DNA of 64,000 bases from Verrucomicrobiota bacterium (lineage in GTDB: Bacteria; Verrucomicrobiota; Verrucomicrobiia; Chthoniobacterales; UBA10450), in the NCBI GenBank assembly GCA_003218375.1, contig QHNH01000011.1, forward strand, positions 62,001 through 126,000, given 5' to 3'. The notes beneath the pieces were generated by a model that was not told the origin of the DNA, did no database searches, and worked only from the letters and a program-made list of their open reading frames with translations. Made by a program: the position numbers and the translations under genes. The first letter of the stretch is position 1. Each line of letters opens with the position of its first letter. Shown one piece after another: positions 17,394 through 26,553 of the stretch.

Positions 17394-17564
17394 ATGCTTA
17401 ATCCTGCAATCGTCGAGCCGGCGAAATCGAATGTCATCTCTGGCAATTTTTGGCTCCGCCTCTTGAACAACGAGCAACTGAGCGACTGCGACGACCTCGA
17501 GAAACTGCTGGTCGGTTGCGAGATCATCGCGGCGCTCGATACGGTCGACCTACTCGCCGCCTAA
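17394..17564 (+). CDS. small hypothetical protein, 56 aa
   Basis: A 57-codon frame runs from ATG 17394 to TAA 17562-17564. The peptide (MLNPAIVEPAKSNVISGNFW, then an acidic helical stretch LSDCDDLEKLLVGCEIIAAL) has a composition like a real protein and ends before the response-regulator gene. It lies behind tRNA-His. No family is recognised and no strong ribosome-binding site is visible, so this is a plausible small gene only. Confidence 0.4.
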   Translation: MLNPAIVEPAKSNVISGNFWLRLLNNEQLSDCDDLEKLLVGCEIIAALDTVDLLAA

Positions 17565-17702
17565 GTAACAACCGCGTTACCTTTGTCGGCTCGCGGCAGC
17601 GGGCCGGCGCGATACTTTCGCCAACAACGCGACCAAGCGTCTCCCCGTCGTGGCAACGAATTGTCGACGCCGGTAAAACTCGCTCGTAGCGTCCACAAGC
17701 TC

Positions 17703-18374
17703 ATGCGCATTCTGGTAGTAGACGATGAGGTCCGCCTCGCTCGCCATGTCGCCTCCGCCCTAACGGAAGCGGGCCATGATCCCGTCGTGATCCACGATGG
17801 CGAAACCGCGTTGGGCGAAGCAGAGCGGACGCCCTTCGACCTGGTCGTGCTCGATGTGGGGCTGCCGGGGATGGATGGCTTCGAGGTTTTGAAACGAATG
17901 CGGGCGAAAAACATTTCGCACCGCGTCCTGATGCTAACGGCGCGCGGCGAGTTGAATGATCGTGTCACCGGACTTCAGCTCGGGGCCGATGACTACCTGG
18001 CGAAGCCGTTCGCGATGCAGGAGCTCGTGGCCCGGGTGCGCGCGCTCGGTCGCCGGTATGCGGAAGAACCAGAGCTGACGTTGCGCGTCGGCGATCTCAC
18101 CCTCCACCTGGCGAACCAGGAGGTGCATCGCGGCGAACGCCAAATCGAACTTTCCACCCGCGAGCTGACTCTGCTGAAAGTACTCATGCGCGAGCCGGGG
18201 CGTGTTTTCACCCGGACCGAACTCTGCGAGCGCGTTTGGGAACGCGAGCACGAATACGACATGAAACTCGTGGAGGTTTTCGTGGGCCGTCTGCGCAAGA
18301 AAATAGGGACGCCGCCTTTGATCCACACGGTGCGGCACGTGGGCTACACGATTCGCGAAGCCGAACCGGAATGA
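17703..18374 (+). CDS. OmpR/PhoB-family response regulator
   Basis: Start at 17703 (MRILVVDDEVRLARHV) fits the receiver-domain N-terminus; the longer frame upstream has no domain support. The 223-residue product has a receiver domain with acidic pocket Asp7/Asp8, phospho-acceptor Asp51 (VVLDVGLPGMDG) and conserved Lys in DDYLAKPFA. A winged-helix DNA-binding domain follows (LSTRELTLLKVLMREPGRVFTR, VEVFVGRLRKKIG, HTVRHVGYTIRE). The stop overlaps the start of the sensor kinase by ATGA, so the two form a translationally coupled two-component system. The signal is unknown. Confidence 0.93.
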   Translation: MRILVVDDEVRLARHVASALTEAGHDPVVIHDGETALGEAERTPFDLVVLDVGLPGMDGFEVLKRMRAKNISHRVLMLTARGELNDRVTGLQLGADDYLAKPFAMQELVARVRALGRRYAEEPELTLRVGDLTLHLANQEVHRGERQIELSTRELTLLKVLMREPGRVFTRTELCERVWEREHEYDMKLVEVFVGRLRKKIGTPPLIHTVRHVGYTIREAEPE

Positions 18375-19453
18375 AACGCTGGCCGCTTCGCTGGAAGCTC
18401 GCGCTCTATGCCGCGGCCCTGGCCGTCGCCGCCACGCTCGCCGGCGCCGCGACCACCTGGATGATCATTCTTTCGATCGACGCCGAGATAAAGCAGGTCA
18501 ATCGGATCGGGTGGGACATTCTCTTCGCAATGCTGGGAGCGATCCCGACTGTTCTGATTGTGATCGCAATCGGCGGCCGCTGGGTGGCGAGGCAGGCGCT
18601 CGCGCCCGTCGAAGCAATCACCCAGGCGGCTTCGCGGATCACAGTGCAAAATCTCAACCAGCGTCTGCCGGTCCCGGCGACGGCTGATGAGATCGCCGAA
18701 CTCGTCACCGTGCTGAACACGACGCTCGATCGTTTGCAGCGCAGCTTCGAACAATCCGTCCGCTTTTCGGCCGAAGCCTCGCATCATTTGAAGACCCCGA
18801 TTTCCGTCCTGCGCGCCGGGATCGAGGAAATCCTGACTGATCCTGAGACACCCGCAAAACAGCAGAGCCGTGCCGACGCGCTCCTGCATCAAATTCATCA
18901 GCTGACCTCGATCGCGGAGAACTTGCTTCTGCTCGCGCGGGCGGATGCCGGCCGGCTCGATCTTCACCGCGAGCGATTCGATTTGAGCGAAGTTCTGCGC
19001 GGGATTTCCGAGGACGCGAGCGTGATGGCGGAAGGCGAGGGACTGGAAGTGGAAACGAAATTGCCGCCGGAATTGCCCGTGGTGGCCGATCGCCGCGCAG
19101 TTTCATTGATCGTGCAGAACCTGCTCGAGAACGCGATCAAGTATAATCAGCCGGAAGGGTGCATTTGTATTTATGCCCGCGCGATTGACGGCGAAACGGA
19201 CGTGACGGTGAGAAACACCGGCGAGCCGATCTCGTCCGAGCGCGCCCTGCACATCTTCGAGCGGTTTTATCGGGGCCGGTCCCATGCCCGAATCGCGGGC
19301 CAGGGATTGGGACTATCGATCGCGTGGGAGTTGGCGAAAGCGCACGGTGGCCGGCTGGAGCTGGTCCGCTCCGATAGCGAATGGACAGAGTTTCGATTTT
19401 CGCTTCCGCGCGTCCGCGTCGAGGCCGCGCAGCCCGAAGCGATCCTGGCCTAA
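18371..19453 (+). CDS. two-component sensor histidine kinase
   Basis: Start at 18371 overlaps the regulator stop (ATGA). The 360-residue protein has two membrane helices (about 10-33 and 50-72) with a very short periplasmic loop, so it probably senses a membrane or intramembrane signal. A HAMP-like linker follows, then the dimerisation helix with phospho-acceptor His138 in EASHHLKTPISVL. N-box QNLLENAIKYNQ and G-box GQGLGLSIAWELAKAHGG complete the ATPase domain. The residue after the phospho-His is His instead of the common Glu. Cognate regulator is the gene upstream. Confidence 0.92.
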   Translation: MKRWPLRWKLALYAAALAVAATLAGAATTWMIILSIDAEIKQVNRIGWDILFAMLGAIPTVLIVIAIGGRWVARQALAPVEAITQAASRITVQNLNQRLPVPATADEIAELVTVLNTTLDRLQRSFEQSVRFSAEASHHLKTPISVLRAGIEEILTDPETPAKQQSRADALLHQIHQLTSIAENLLLLARADAGRLDLHRERFDLSEVLRGISEDASVMAEGEGLEVETKLPPELPVVADRRAVSLIVQNLLENAIKYNQPEGCICIYARAIDGETDVTVRNTGEPISSERALHIFERFYRGRSHARIAGQGLGLSIAWELAKAHGGRLELVRSDSEWTEFRFSLPRVRVEAAQPEAILA

Positions 19454-19480
19454 CGAGTTTAATATGCGCATTGTCGGATC

Positions 19481-20008
19481 GTGAAAAATCTTTGGCGCGG
19501 TCTTGGTATGGGCGTGCTGGCTTGCCTGCTCTCTCGCGAGGCGGGCTCGTCAACCATCTCCGCGGTGACTGTCCCGCTGGCAAAGGCTGTTTCCGATTCG
19601 CGGTTCATTGTGGTCGGGTCAGTTGAGGAAGTCTCGGAATACCGATTTTCCAGTGCGAGGAACAAGATGGTGACTGTGCGGTACTTCGCGGTTCGAATCG
19701 AAGAGGTCCTGAAGTCGCGGGAATCCGCCGCAAGAAATTGGACGGGACGCAGAATCGCGATTCTCGATCCGCAGGAGGTGTTTTACCAGGAAGAAGCCGA
19801 CCTCATCGCCGCGGAGGTCATCTCGTTCGTGGATGCGCGTTATCCAACCAAGGTGCAACAAATCGCGCAGGGCGATCGGTTGATATTTTTCCTCGCCGAC
19901 CCGGAAGCCGCCCGGAAACTTTCCCTGCCTGATGCCCATTTCCTGATCTGTGGCCGAGCCTACGACACTCTTGCGATCAAACGTGCCGTCCTGAAGCAGT
20001 TGAAATAA
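19481..20008 (+). CDS. hypothetical exported protein
   Basis: The product is 175 aa from a GTG start. An N-terminal hydrophobic segment (LGMGVLACLLSREAGSS) looks like a signal sequence. The mature part is mixed alpha/beta with strands such as SRFIVVGSVEEVSEYRF and VRYFAVRIEEVLKS, then GDRLIFFLADPE. The pattern, an 'is it a secure contract' type beta fold binding nothing obvious, matches no family I can name. It follows the histidine kinase by 27 nt and might be co-transcribed with it. Confidence 0.6.
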   Translation: MKNLWRGLGMGVLACLLSREAGSSTISAVTVPLAKAVSDSRFIVVGSVEEVSEYRFSSARNKMVTVRYFAVRIEEVLKSRESAARNWTGRRIAILDPQEVFYQEEADLIAAEVISFVDARYPTKVQQIAQGDRLIFFLADPEAARKLSLPDAHFLICGRAYDTLAIKRAVLKQLK

Positions 20009-20023
20009 ACTCCTAGTTTTTCC

Positions 20024-21493
20024 CTATCGCGGCAGCGGCTTTTCCAAATTCGCCAGAGCGTAAGCCGTGACGGCGACCACCGCCGCGTTTTCCGCCAGCT
20101 CCTGCGGCACGATCTTGTCCAGCGTGTCGGCCGCGGTGTGGTGGTAATTGAAATAAAAACGGTTGTCTTGGATGGGGCTGAATCCCGGGACGCCCAATTT
20201 CGTCAGCGGCCCAACATCGGCCCCGCCGGCGTGCTCGGCGAAATTGAAAATGCCGGCGCCAGAGCCCAGCAAGATTTTCGCGACCGGGTCGAAGAAATTC
20301 TTCGCTTCCGGTTTCGTCGCGTAGTTAATCCCGAGCGGATGGCCCGCGCCGCCGTCGGTTTCCATGGCGGCGAAGTGGCTCGCGATCTCTTTCTCGTGGT
20401 CTTTCGCGTAGGTCTTGCCGCCGGCGAGGCCGTTCTCTTCATTCATCCACGCGATGACGCGGATCGTGCGCTTCGGACGCAGATGAAGTTTTTGAATGAG
20501 GTTCGCCGCCTCCATCGAAACGGCGACGCCGGCGCCGTCATCGATCGCGCCCGTGCCGAGGTCCCACGAATCGAGATGTCCGGAGACAATGATGATTTGC
20601 TCCGGATGTTCGCTGCCTTTCACGTCGCCGATCACGTTAAAGCTCGGCGCGTCAGGAAGAGTCTGCGGCGTGAGAACGAGACGCATCTTCACTGTGCCTT
20701 GGGGCGCAAGCGCCGCGATCAGGTCGGCGTCCTCGGCGGTTACCGCGGCGGCCGGGATCTTAGGGGCGTCGTTTTTGTAATCGGTCTGGCCAGTATGCGG
20801 CAGGCGATATTCGGCGCCACCGACGGACCGGATCAACGCCGCGGCCGCGCCCAGGCGACCGGCAGCAGTCGGCGCATCGGCGCGATATTTCACCGCCTGG
20901 CTGTAGGCGTCGCCCGCGTGGCTTTGCGCCGCCATTTGTTTATCGAAATGATAATTGAAGAACACGATCTTGCCGGAAACCTTGTCCCGGCCGAGCGCCT
21001 GCAGCTCGTCGAAATCGCGCACTACGATTACCTCCGCGGTCAGGCCCTCGGCCGGCGTCGCGACGCTGGAGCCGAGCGCGCAGAGAACAATTTTTTGCGT
21101 CGTGTTCTCGGCCATGCCGGGAAACTCAACAAGTGCGGCCGTCTCTTCGCCGCGCACCCAATGCGGCACCATGATTTTCTCGAGCTGGACCTCGAGCCCG
21201 AGCGCTTTCAATTCCGCCGCGACATAGTCGACGGCTTTCTGCGCCTGGGCCGAACCGCTGAGGCGCGGCCCGATGTTATTCGAGAGATGCGCCACCTGCC
21301 GGTAGGCGTAATCGCTTTTCAAGGCGGCCTGCTGGAGCTGCTTCAACTCGGCAAGCGTCTGGGGCGAATAAAGCGGCGGCGTGGGAGTGGGTGTCGGCGA
21401 CGGCGAAATTTCCTGCGCGGCGGCGGTCGTGATCAAACCCGCGCCGATTAACAAATGAAACGCGGTGGTTAGCGTGGTGAGGTTCTGCTTCAT
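20024..21493 (-). CDS. M28-family zinc metallopeptidase (carboxypeptidase Q-like)
   Basis: I take ATG 21493 (MKQNLTTLTTAFHLLIGAGL), which gives a signal peptide ending near TTAAAQ; the longer frame adds a non-signal extension. The 489-residue protein has a PA-domain-like insert (about 130-260) and the M28 core. Zinc ligands are visible in IIIVSGHLDSWDLG, TGAIDDGAG and MNEENGLAGG, and a late ligand is expected in EHAGGADVGPL. Carboxypeptidase Q-like enzymes cleave dipeptides or unsubstituted N-termini outside the cytoplasm. It is divergent from the DUF885 gene, 76 nt apart. Confidence 0.9.
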   Translation of the reverse strand: MKQNLTTLTTAFHLLIGAGLITTAAAQEISPSPTPTPTPPLYSPQTLAELKQLQQAALKSDYAYRQVAHLSNNIGPRLSGSAQAQKAVDYVAAELKALGLEVQLEKIMVPHWVRGEETAALVEFPGMAENTTQKIVLCALGSSVATPAEGLTAEVIVVRDFDELQALGRDKVSGKIVFFNYHFDKQMAAQSHAGDAYSQAVKYRADAPTAAGRLGAAAALIRSVGGAEYRLPHTGQTDYKNDAPKIPAAAVTAEDADLIAALAPQGTVKMRLVLTPQTLPDAPSFNVIGDVKGSEHPEQIIIVSGHLDSWDLGTGAIDDGAGVAVSMEAANLIQKLHLRPKRTIRVIAWMNEENGLAGGKTYAKDHEKEIASHFAAMETDGGAGHPLGINYATKPEAKNFFDPVAKILLGSGAGIFNFAEHAGGADVGPLTKLGVPGFSPIQDNRFYFNYHHTAADTLDKIVPQELAENAAVVAVTAYALANLEKPLPR

Positions 21494-21569
21494 GAGATGG
21501 GCGAGTTCGTGGTTGTTCTTTTGCGGCGCGGTCTCTAGACAATGGCGTTGCCGCTTCGGCTTGCAACCA

Positions 21570-23363
21570 ATGGAAAAAATCATGCGCTCATTCCTTCTTT
21601 TCCTCGTCCTCTTCATCCCGCGACTGGCTTTTGCTGAAAACAAAGAAACCGGCAAGGCGCTCAACGATTTCTTTGAAGCGGAATGGAACTATGAGATGGA
21701 ACAAAGCCCGACCCGCGCTTCGTCGATGGGCGACCGGCGCTGGAACGATCGCTGGGGCGATCAAAGCCTGGAGGCGATCCGGAAACGACAAGAGCACGCC
21801 AAAGACGCGCTCGGTCGCCTGAAGAAGTTCGATCGCGCGCAGCTTTCGCCGGCCAATCAACTGAACTTCGATCTCTTCCAGAAGGACCTCGAGATGGACA
21901 TCGAGGGATCAAAATTCCGGAGTTACCTGATGCCGATCAATCAGCGGGGCGGCATTCAGACGCTCGACGAACTCGGAGATCGTCTCCGGTTCGAGACCGT
22001 GAAGGATTTCGAAGATTGGATCGCGCGGCTCCGCGCATTTCCAGTGCTGATGGACCAGACCATCGCCCTGATGCGAGAAGGCGCCCGCGCGAAAGTGATG
22101 TGGCCAAAGATCGTTTTGAACCGAGTGCCCACGCAGATCGACAAGCAGCTCGTCGCGAAGCCAGAAGACAGCCCGTTCTTCAAGCCGTTCAAGAAATTTC
22201 CAGACGCGATCAGCGCGGCGGACCGCGAGCGGCTAACGAAATCGGCGCAGGATGCGATCACGGCCGGCGTGCTGCCGTCATTCCAGAAACTGAAAAAGTA
22301 TTTCGTCGAGGAATATCTTCCGGCCGGCTTCGAGCAGGTGGGCGTCTGGCAAATGCCGCAAGGCGGCGATTACTATGCTTACCTCACGCGCCGCCACACC
22401 ACCACGGACCTCACTCCGCAACAGATCCACGACAAAGGCTTGAGCGAAGTGGCGCGGATAAAAGCCGAGATGCAGACCATCATGGGAAAGGTCGGGTTCA
22501 AGGGGACGCTGCCGGAATTCTTCACGAAGCTGCGGACGGACCCGCAGTTCTTCTACAAGACACCGGAGGAATTGTTGGACGCCTACCGGGCGCTCGCCAA
22601 GCGGATCGATCCGAACCTGGTCAAAGTTTTCAAGACGCTTCCGCGCACTCCTTATGGCGTGACGCCGATCCCGGACAAGATCGCGCCCGATACGACCACG
22701 GCTTATTACAATCAGCCCGCGGCCGATGGGTCGCGCGCCGGACTTTATTTTGTGAATCTCTACAAACCCGAAACGCGGCCGAAATGGGAGATGATGGCGC
22801 TGTCGTTGCACGAATCCGTGCCGGGCCACCACCTGCAAATCGCGCTCGCCCAGGAGCTGGGGGATATCCCGAAATTCCGTCGTTACGGCGGCTACACGGC
22901 GTTTGTCGAAGGCTGGGGGCTTTACGCGGAATCGCTCGGACAGGACATGGGTCTCTATGACGATCCTTATTCGAAATTCGGGCAGCTCACTTATGAGATG
23001 TGGCGCGCGGTGCGGCTGGTGGTGGACACCGGCATGCACCAGATGAAGTGGGACCGCCAGCGTGCCATCGATTTTTTCATGGAGAACGCGCCCAAGGCCG
23101 AGAACGACATCGTTAACGAGATCGATCGCTACATCTCCATGCCCGGCCAGGCCCTCGCCTACAAAATCGGCGAGCTGAAAATCAAAGAATTGCGCGAGAG
23201 CGCGCGGCGCGAGATTGGGGAAAGTTTTGATGTGCGCGAATTTCACGACGCCGTCCTGCTTTCCGGGGCGGTGCCTCTGGATGTCCTGGAACAAAATGTG
23301 AACCGGTGGATCGCGGCAAAGAAAGCGAATAGCTCGCAGAAGCCGGTTGGTCCCGCGCCCTGA
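21570..23363 (+). CDS. DUF885-family secreted metallohydrolase
   Basis: I take ATG 21570 (MEKIMRSFLLFLVLFIPRLA), giving a signal peptide; ATG 21582 is possible too. The 597-residue protein carries the DUF885 hallmark HESVPGHHLQIALAQE (zinc-binding HExxPGH-type motif) about two thirds along, preceded by FVNLYKPETRPKWEMMALSL. A downstream EGWGLYAESLGQDMG holds the third ligand Glu. The C-terminal ISMPGQALAYKIGELKI is also typical. These proteins resemble thermolysin-like peptidases of unknown substrate. With the neighbouring M28 enzyme it suggests peptide scavenging, which is inference. Confidence 0.9.
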   Translation: MEKIMRSFLLFLVLFIPRLAFAENKETGKALNDFFEAEWNYEMEQSPTRASSMGDRRWNDRWGDQSLEAIRKRQEHAKDALGRLKKFDRAQLSPANQLNFDLFQKDLEMDIEGSKFRSYLMPINQRGGIQTLDELGDRLRFETVKDFEDWIARLRAFPVLMDQTIALMREGARAKVMWPKIVLNRVPTQIDKQLVAKPEDSPFFKPFKKFPDAISAADRERLTKSAQDAITAGVLPSFQKLKKYFVEEYLPAGFEQVGVWQMPQGGDYYAYLTRRHTTTDLTPQQIHDKGLSEVARIKAEMQTIMGKVGFKGTLPEFFTKLRTDPQFFYKTPEELLDAYRALAKRIDPNLVKVFKTLPRTPYGVTPIPDKIAPDTTTAYYNQPAADGSRAGLYFVNLYKPETRPKWEMMALSLHESVPGHHLQIALAQELGDIPKFRRYGGYTAFVEGWGLYAESLGQDMGLYDDPYSKFGQLTYEMWRAVRLVVDTGMHQMKWDRQRAIDFFMENAPKAENDIVNEIDRYISMPGQALAYKIGELKIKELRESARREIGESFDVREFHDAVLLSGAVPLDVLEQNVNRWIAAKKANSSQKPVGPAP

Positions 23364-23434
23364 GTTAGTCGGGCGGCTGCTTTTGCTTCCCATTTCCACC
23401 TGGCCGGGCATAATCGGGTTCAATACCTCCCCGT

Positions 23435-24991
23435 GTGAAGGCCACCCGTACAGTCTCCGATGAATCTTCCTCCCACGCGCAAGGAGAAATATGCAGCCAT
23501 GCGCGGACGATGCGGGCCGCGCCGAAAGGCCATTACGCCCGACTCTTTGCGAAGCCCGCCCACCCGATAACCGCGGACGAGGAAGGAAAGCTTATCGAGT
23601 TAGGCAGCTCGATGCGCTACGAAGTGGAACGTGAAGGCACGCTCACTCCGCGGATTGGTTACACCTACTTCGGCCAGTTCATCGGTCATGACTTAACGCA
23701 CGATGTCACGCCCCTGGCCGGGCCGTACGACGAGCCGGACAAGACCCCGAACTTTCGGACCGCTGCTTTCGATCTCGATCATGTTTACGGCGGCGGGCCG
23801 GCGGGGTCGCCCTACTTATATGAAGGCGAAGAAGGCGCCGAGACATTCAAGATCGGCGCAACCACCCCGACCGGCTATCGGCGCGATCTGCCGGTCGGAC
23901 ATGGGCGCGTCCTGATCGGCGACCTGGAAGACACGCGGAACCTCGACAACCTCCTGTTGCGCCAGCTGCACGTTTTGTTTTTGAAGTTTCACAACGAAGC
24001 AATCCGACAACTGCAAACCAATCTGGCCCTCGAAAGCGCGATGGATGGGTTGGGCGCCGGGACCTTATTTGACCGGGCGCGCCGACTCGTCTGCTGGCAT
24101 TACCAATGGATCATTCGTCACGATTATCTGCCGCGAGTGTTGCATAACGATGTGTGGCATTTTCAAGCGCATCGGGGGACGCGCAAAGCTGGGTCGGGTT
24201 TCTCCGTGCCGATCGAGTTCTCGCTGGCAGCGTTTCGCTTTGGTCATAGCATGGTGCGGAACGCCTACCGGCTGAATTGCAGGACGAAGCGGGTGTTGAT
24301 TGAGGAGTTAATGGCGCTAGGTCAAAGGGCCGAGCCAATCCCCGACGATTATCTCGTAGAATGGGGAACCTTCTTTGATGGGTTACCTACCTCGGGTCCG
24401 CAAGCTTCCAGCGCGTTTATCGACACGTCAGTGAGCCACGCGATGCATGGTTTGTCCCCAGAAACGATTCGCCTTGCGAATAAGCTTGAATCGATTGATC
24501 CCTCCAATCTTCCGGTGAGAACCCTGGTTCGCGGGTCACGCGCGCAATTGCCGTCGGGCCAGGAAGCGGCTGATGCCATGGTCGCGCAGGGAAGGATCAA
24601 GTCGCAAGACCGACTAAGCAGCTCGCAGTTGCGCAGCGATACCTGTAACCAGTCCGGCAGTGTCTTATCCAGGAACGGCCTCGAACAAAACACCCCGCTC
24701 TTTTATTACGTCCTAAAGGAAGCAGAGCTAAAGGGAGAAGGGATTACTCTGGGCCCCGTGGGCAGCCACATTGTTTCCGAGGTCGTGCAAAGCGCGCTCG
24801 AAGCCGATCCCGATGGTTACCTGGCTGTCATCGGTCCAAAATGGGAACTACCGGAATGGCGTTTCCCGAACGGTTCCCAGCGGCAGATCAACTCACTCAT
24901 CGGAATTGTTCAACTGGTGGGCGACGATAAACTTCTGCCCGAGTGTGAAGCGCATTGGCGGCGCTTTCATCTTCCTGCCGGATCGGCCTGA
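23435..24991 (+). CDS. animal-type haem peroxidase
   Basis: The product is 518 aa from a GTG start; ATG 23510 is a reasonable alternative. The peroxidase/cyclooxygenase-superfamily core is clear. Distal His85 lies in YFGQFIGHDLTHDVTP, a DxR-type motif is present in GDLEDTRNLDN, the helix LHVLFLKFHNEAIRQL is conserved, and proximal His271 lies in AFRFGHSMVRNAYRL. There is no signal peptide, so it is probably cytoplasmic. The next gene, a lanthipeptide-type dehydratase, starts 28 nt downstream on the same strand. The pair is probably co-transcribed, so the peroxidase could be a tailoring enzyme for the same product. Confidence 0.88.
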   Translation: MKATRTVSDESSSHAQGEICSHARTMRAAPKGHYARLFAKPAHPITADEEGKLIELGSSMRYEVEREGTLTPRIGYTYFGQFIGHDLTHDVTPLAGPYDEPDKTPNFRTAAFDLDHVYGGGPAGSPYLYEGEEGAETFKIGATTPTGYRRDLPVGHGRVLIGDLEDTRNLDNLLLRQLHVLFLKFHNEAIRQLQTNLALESAMDGLGAGTLFDRARRLVCWHYQWIIRHDYLPRVLHNDVWHFQAHRGTRKAGSGFSVPIEFSLAAFRFGHSMVRNAYRLNCRTKRVLIEELMALGQRAEPIPDDYLVEWGTFFDGLPTSGPQASSAFIDTSVSHAMHGLSPETIRLANKLESIDPSNLPVRTLVRGSRAQLPSGQEAADAMVAQGRIKSQDRLSSSQLRSDTCNQSGSVLSRNGLEQNTPLFYYVLKEAELKGEGITLGPVGSHIVSEVVQSALEADPDGYLAVIGPKWELPEWRFPNGSQRQINSLIGIVQLVGDDKLLPECEAHWRRFHLPAGSA

Positions 24992-25019
24992 ACACCAGGC
25001 AAGGACCGAGCCGACGGCC

Positions 25020-26540
25020 ATGAGTCTCACCGCGGCGGAGATCGAAAAAATCGTAAGCACTGACGAAAACAATTCGTCGACGCTCCTGGTTCCGCGGCGG
25101 GAACTCCGTCGTATGCTGGAGGCGCTGGGAGCTTGTGAATTCAAGGCCAGGCGTGCCCCCCCGCTCGCGAAGCTCTGTTCCGCCGGGGCGGATTACGGTT
25201 GGAGCGAGCTGGAACGCGGAGTTGGAAGCAAACTCATCGGCCAGAATTCGGCAAAAGCGCGGGCCAGTTTACGGCGCCATCTTCGAAAGACTTTGGAGCG
25301 GATCACTCGCCCCTGCCTTGATCTGGAATGGAAGAGTTTCAAGCTGGCCACGAGCGCTCTGGGCCTTGCTACTTCGGACGCAACCGTGATCGAGCGGATG
25401 TTTTTGCGGGACCGTCCGGGCGATCGTCTCGCTTTGCTGTTCGAAAAGTTCCCTGTGCTGGCGCGTCTTTGGTGCCTGACGATCCGGCAATGGCGTGACT
25501 ATGTCGCGGAAGTTCTGAAACGCTTGGCGGACGATCGCCCTGTTGTTGGAGACTTCTTCTTCGGTAAACAGGTCGCAGACACCGTTGCTGACATGCGGCC
25601 AGGTTTATCTGATCCGCACCACGGGGGACGTTCGGTTACGCTTATCGAATTCAGCTTGGGTCGCCGGGTTATCTACAAACCGCGATCAGGGAAAAGCGAG
25701 TCGACCTGGTTCTCGCTTCTGTCATGGATGAACCAACACGGCTTCCAACCCAGGCTGAAGACAGCGCGGGTGCTCGCGCGCGAAGGCTACTCCTGGATGG
25801 AGTACGTGGAACCCGCTTCATGCGAAAGCGAAGCAGGGGTACGCCGGTTTTACGAACGGATGGGCGGGTTGATTGCGGCCGCCTACCTTTTGAAGGCGGT
25901 CGATTGCCACCGCGAGAATGTCATTGCCGCGGGCGAGTATCCGGTGCTGGTAGATATCGACGCGCTCTGGCATGTCTCGCCGCTAACCAAGACGCAGACC
26001 CCGGTGGACGTCCTTTATCGCACGGGCTTCTTTCCTAACTCGAGGCCGGCCAGCTTGCAGTCGCGAAGCAGCGTCCTGGGCAGAAGCAAGACCGGAAAAC
26101 ATCTGGCTCGGATAGCAGGCAGACCGGTAGTTGCGGCCCTATACACGAATGAGATCATCGCCGGCTTCTCGCGGGCGTGGAATTGTATCCTGGGGACACC
26201 GGGGCGCCGGGCTGCGTTCCTTCGAATCGTGCAGCGCGTCCGCTCGCAACGGCGACGCTGGATTTACCGCGCCACGGAAGGTTATGGCGCGGTCCTCCAG
26301 GCATCAGTCCAACCCGGTCTACTCCGTTCGACGGCCACACGGCAAGAGCTAATTACTCGCTCCTGCCGGGGCCGCGCTCCGACGAGGGCCGTAGCCGAGA
26401 CGGAGATCAACGCCCTAACACGGCTTGATCTTCCCTACTTTGTCCGGAAGACAAATCACACCATGCCGAGAGACAAGAACTCTGTGCCTTCCGAACTAAC
26501 GGAAGCCATTCGGAGCGTCCTCGAGCCGTCTAAGACCTAG
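25020..26540 (+). CDS. stand-alone LanM-type dehydratase domain (DUF4135)
   Basis: Start at 25020 follows the peroxidase stop by 28 nt. The 506-residue protein matches the N-terminal dehydratase half of class II lanthipeptide synthetases. SDPHHGGRSVTLIEF then GRRVIYKPRSGKSE includes Lys220. The kinase-like catalytic block DCHRENVIAAGEYPVLVDID holds Asp295, His297, Asn300 and Asp312, and EINALTRLDLPYF is near the C-terminus. LanM enzymes phosphorylate Ser/Thr of a precursor and eliminate phosphate to give Dha/Dhb. The LanC cyclase domain with its zinc ligands is absent; the protein simply ends. A candidate precursor gene ends 13 nt away on the opposite strand. Confidence 0.85.
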   Translation: MSLTAAEIEKIVSTDENNSSTLLVPRRELRRMLEALGACEFKARRAPPLAKLCSAGADYGWSELERGVGSKLIGQNSAKARASLRRHLRKTLERITRPCLDLEWKSFKLATSALGLATSDATVIERMFLRDRPGDRLALLFEKFPVLARLWCLTIRQWRDYVAEVLKRLADDRPVVGDFFFGKQVADTVADMRPGLSDPHHGGRSVTLIEFSLGRRVIYKPRSGKSESTWFSLLSWMNQHGFQPRLKTARVLAREGYSWMEYVEPASCESEAGVRRFYERMGGLIAAAYLLKAVDCHRENVIAAGEYPVLVDIDALWHVSPLTKTQTPVDVLYRTGFFPNSRPASLQSRSSVLGRSKTGKHLARIAGRPVVAALYTNEIIAGFSRAWNCILGTPGRRAAFLRIVQRVRSQRRRWIYRATEGYGAVLQASVQPGLLRSTATRQELITRSCRGRAPTRAVAETEINALTRLDLPYFVRKTNHTMPRDKNSVPSELTEAIRSVLEPSKT

Positions 26541-26553
26541 GATCAAGAGGAGG

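Noticed and set aside
19451-19460. GCCTAAC at the histidine kinase stop codon as an attC half-site
   Set aside because: The motif arises simply from a GCC codon followed by TAA; no partner GTTRRRY or hairpin is nearby.
20138-21451. 437-codon plus-strand frame across the M28 peptidase
   Set aside because: Antisense to a gene with all zinc motifs; the frame is open only because of GC-rich codon structure.
22278-23423. 381-codon minus-strand frame over the DUF885 gene
   Set aside because: Antisense to the HESVPGH metal site; no recognisable domain.
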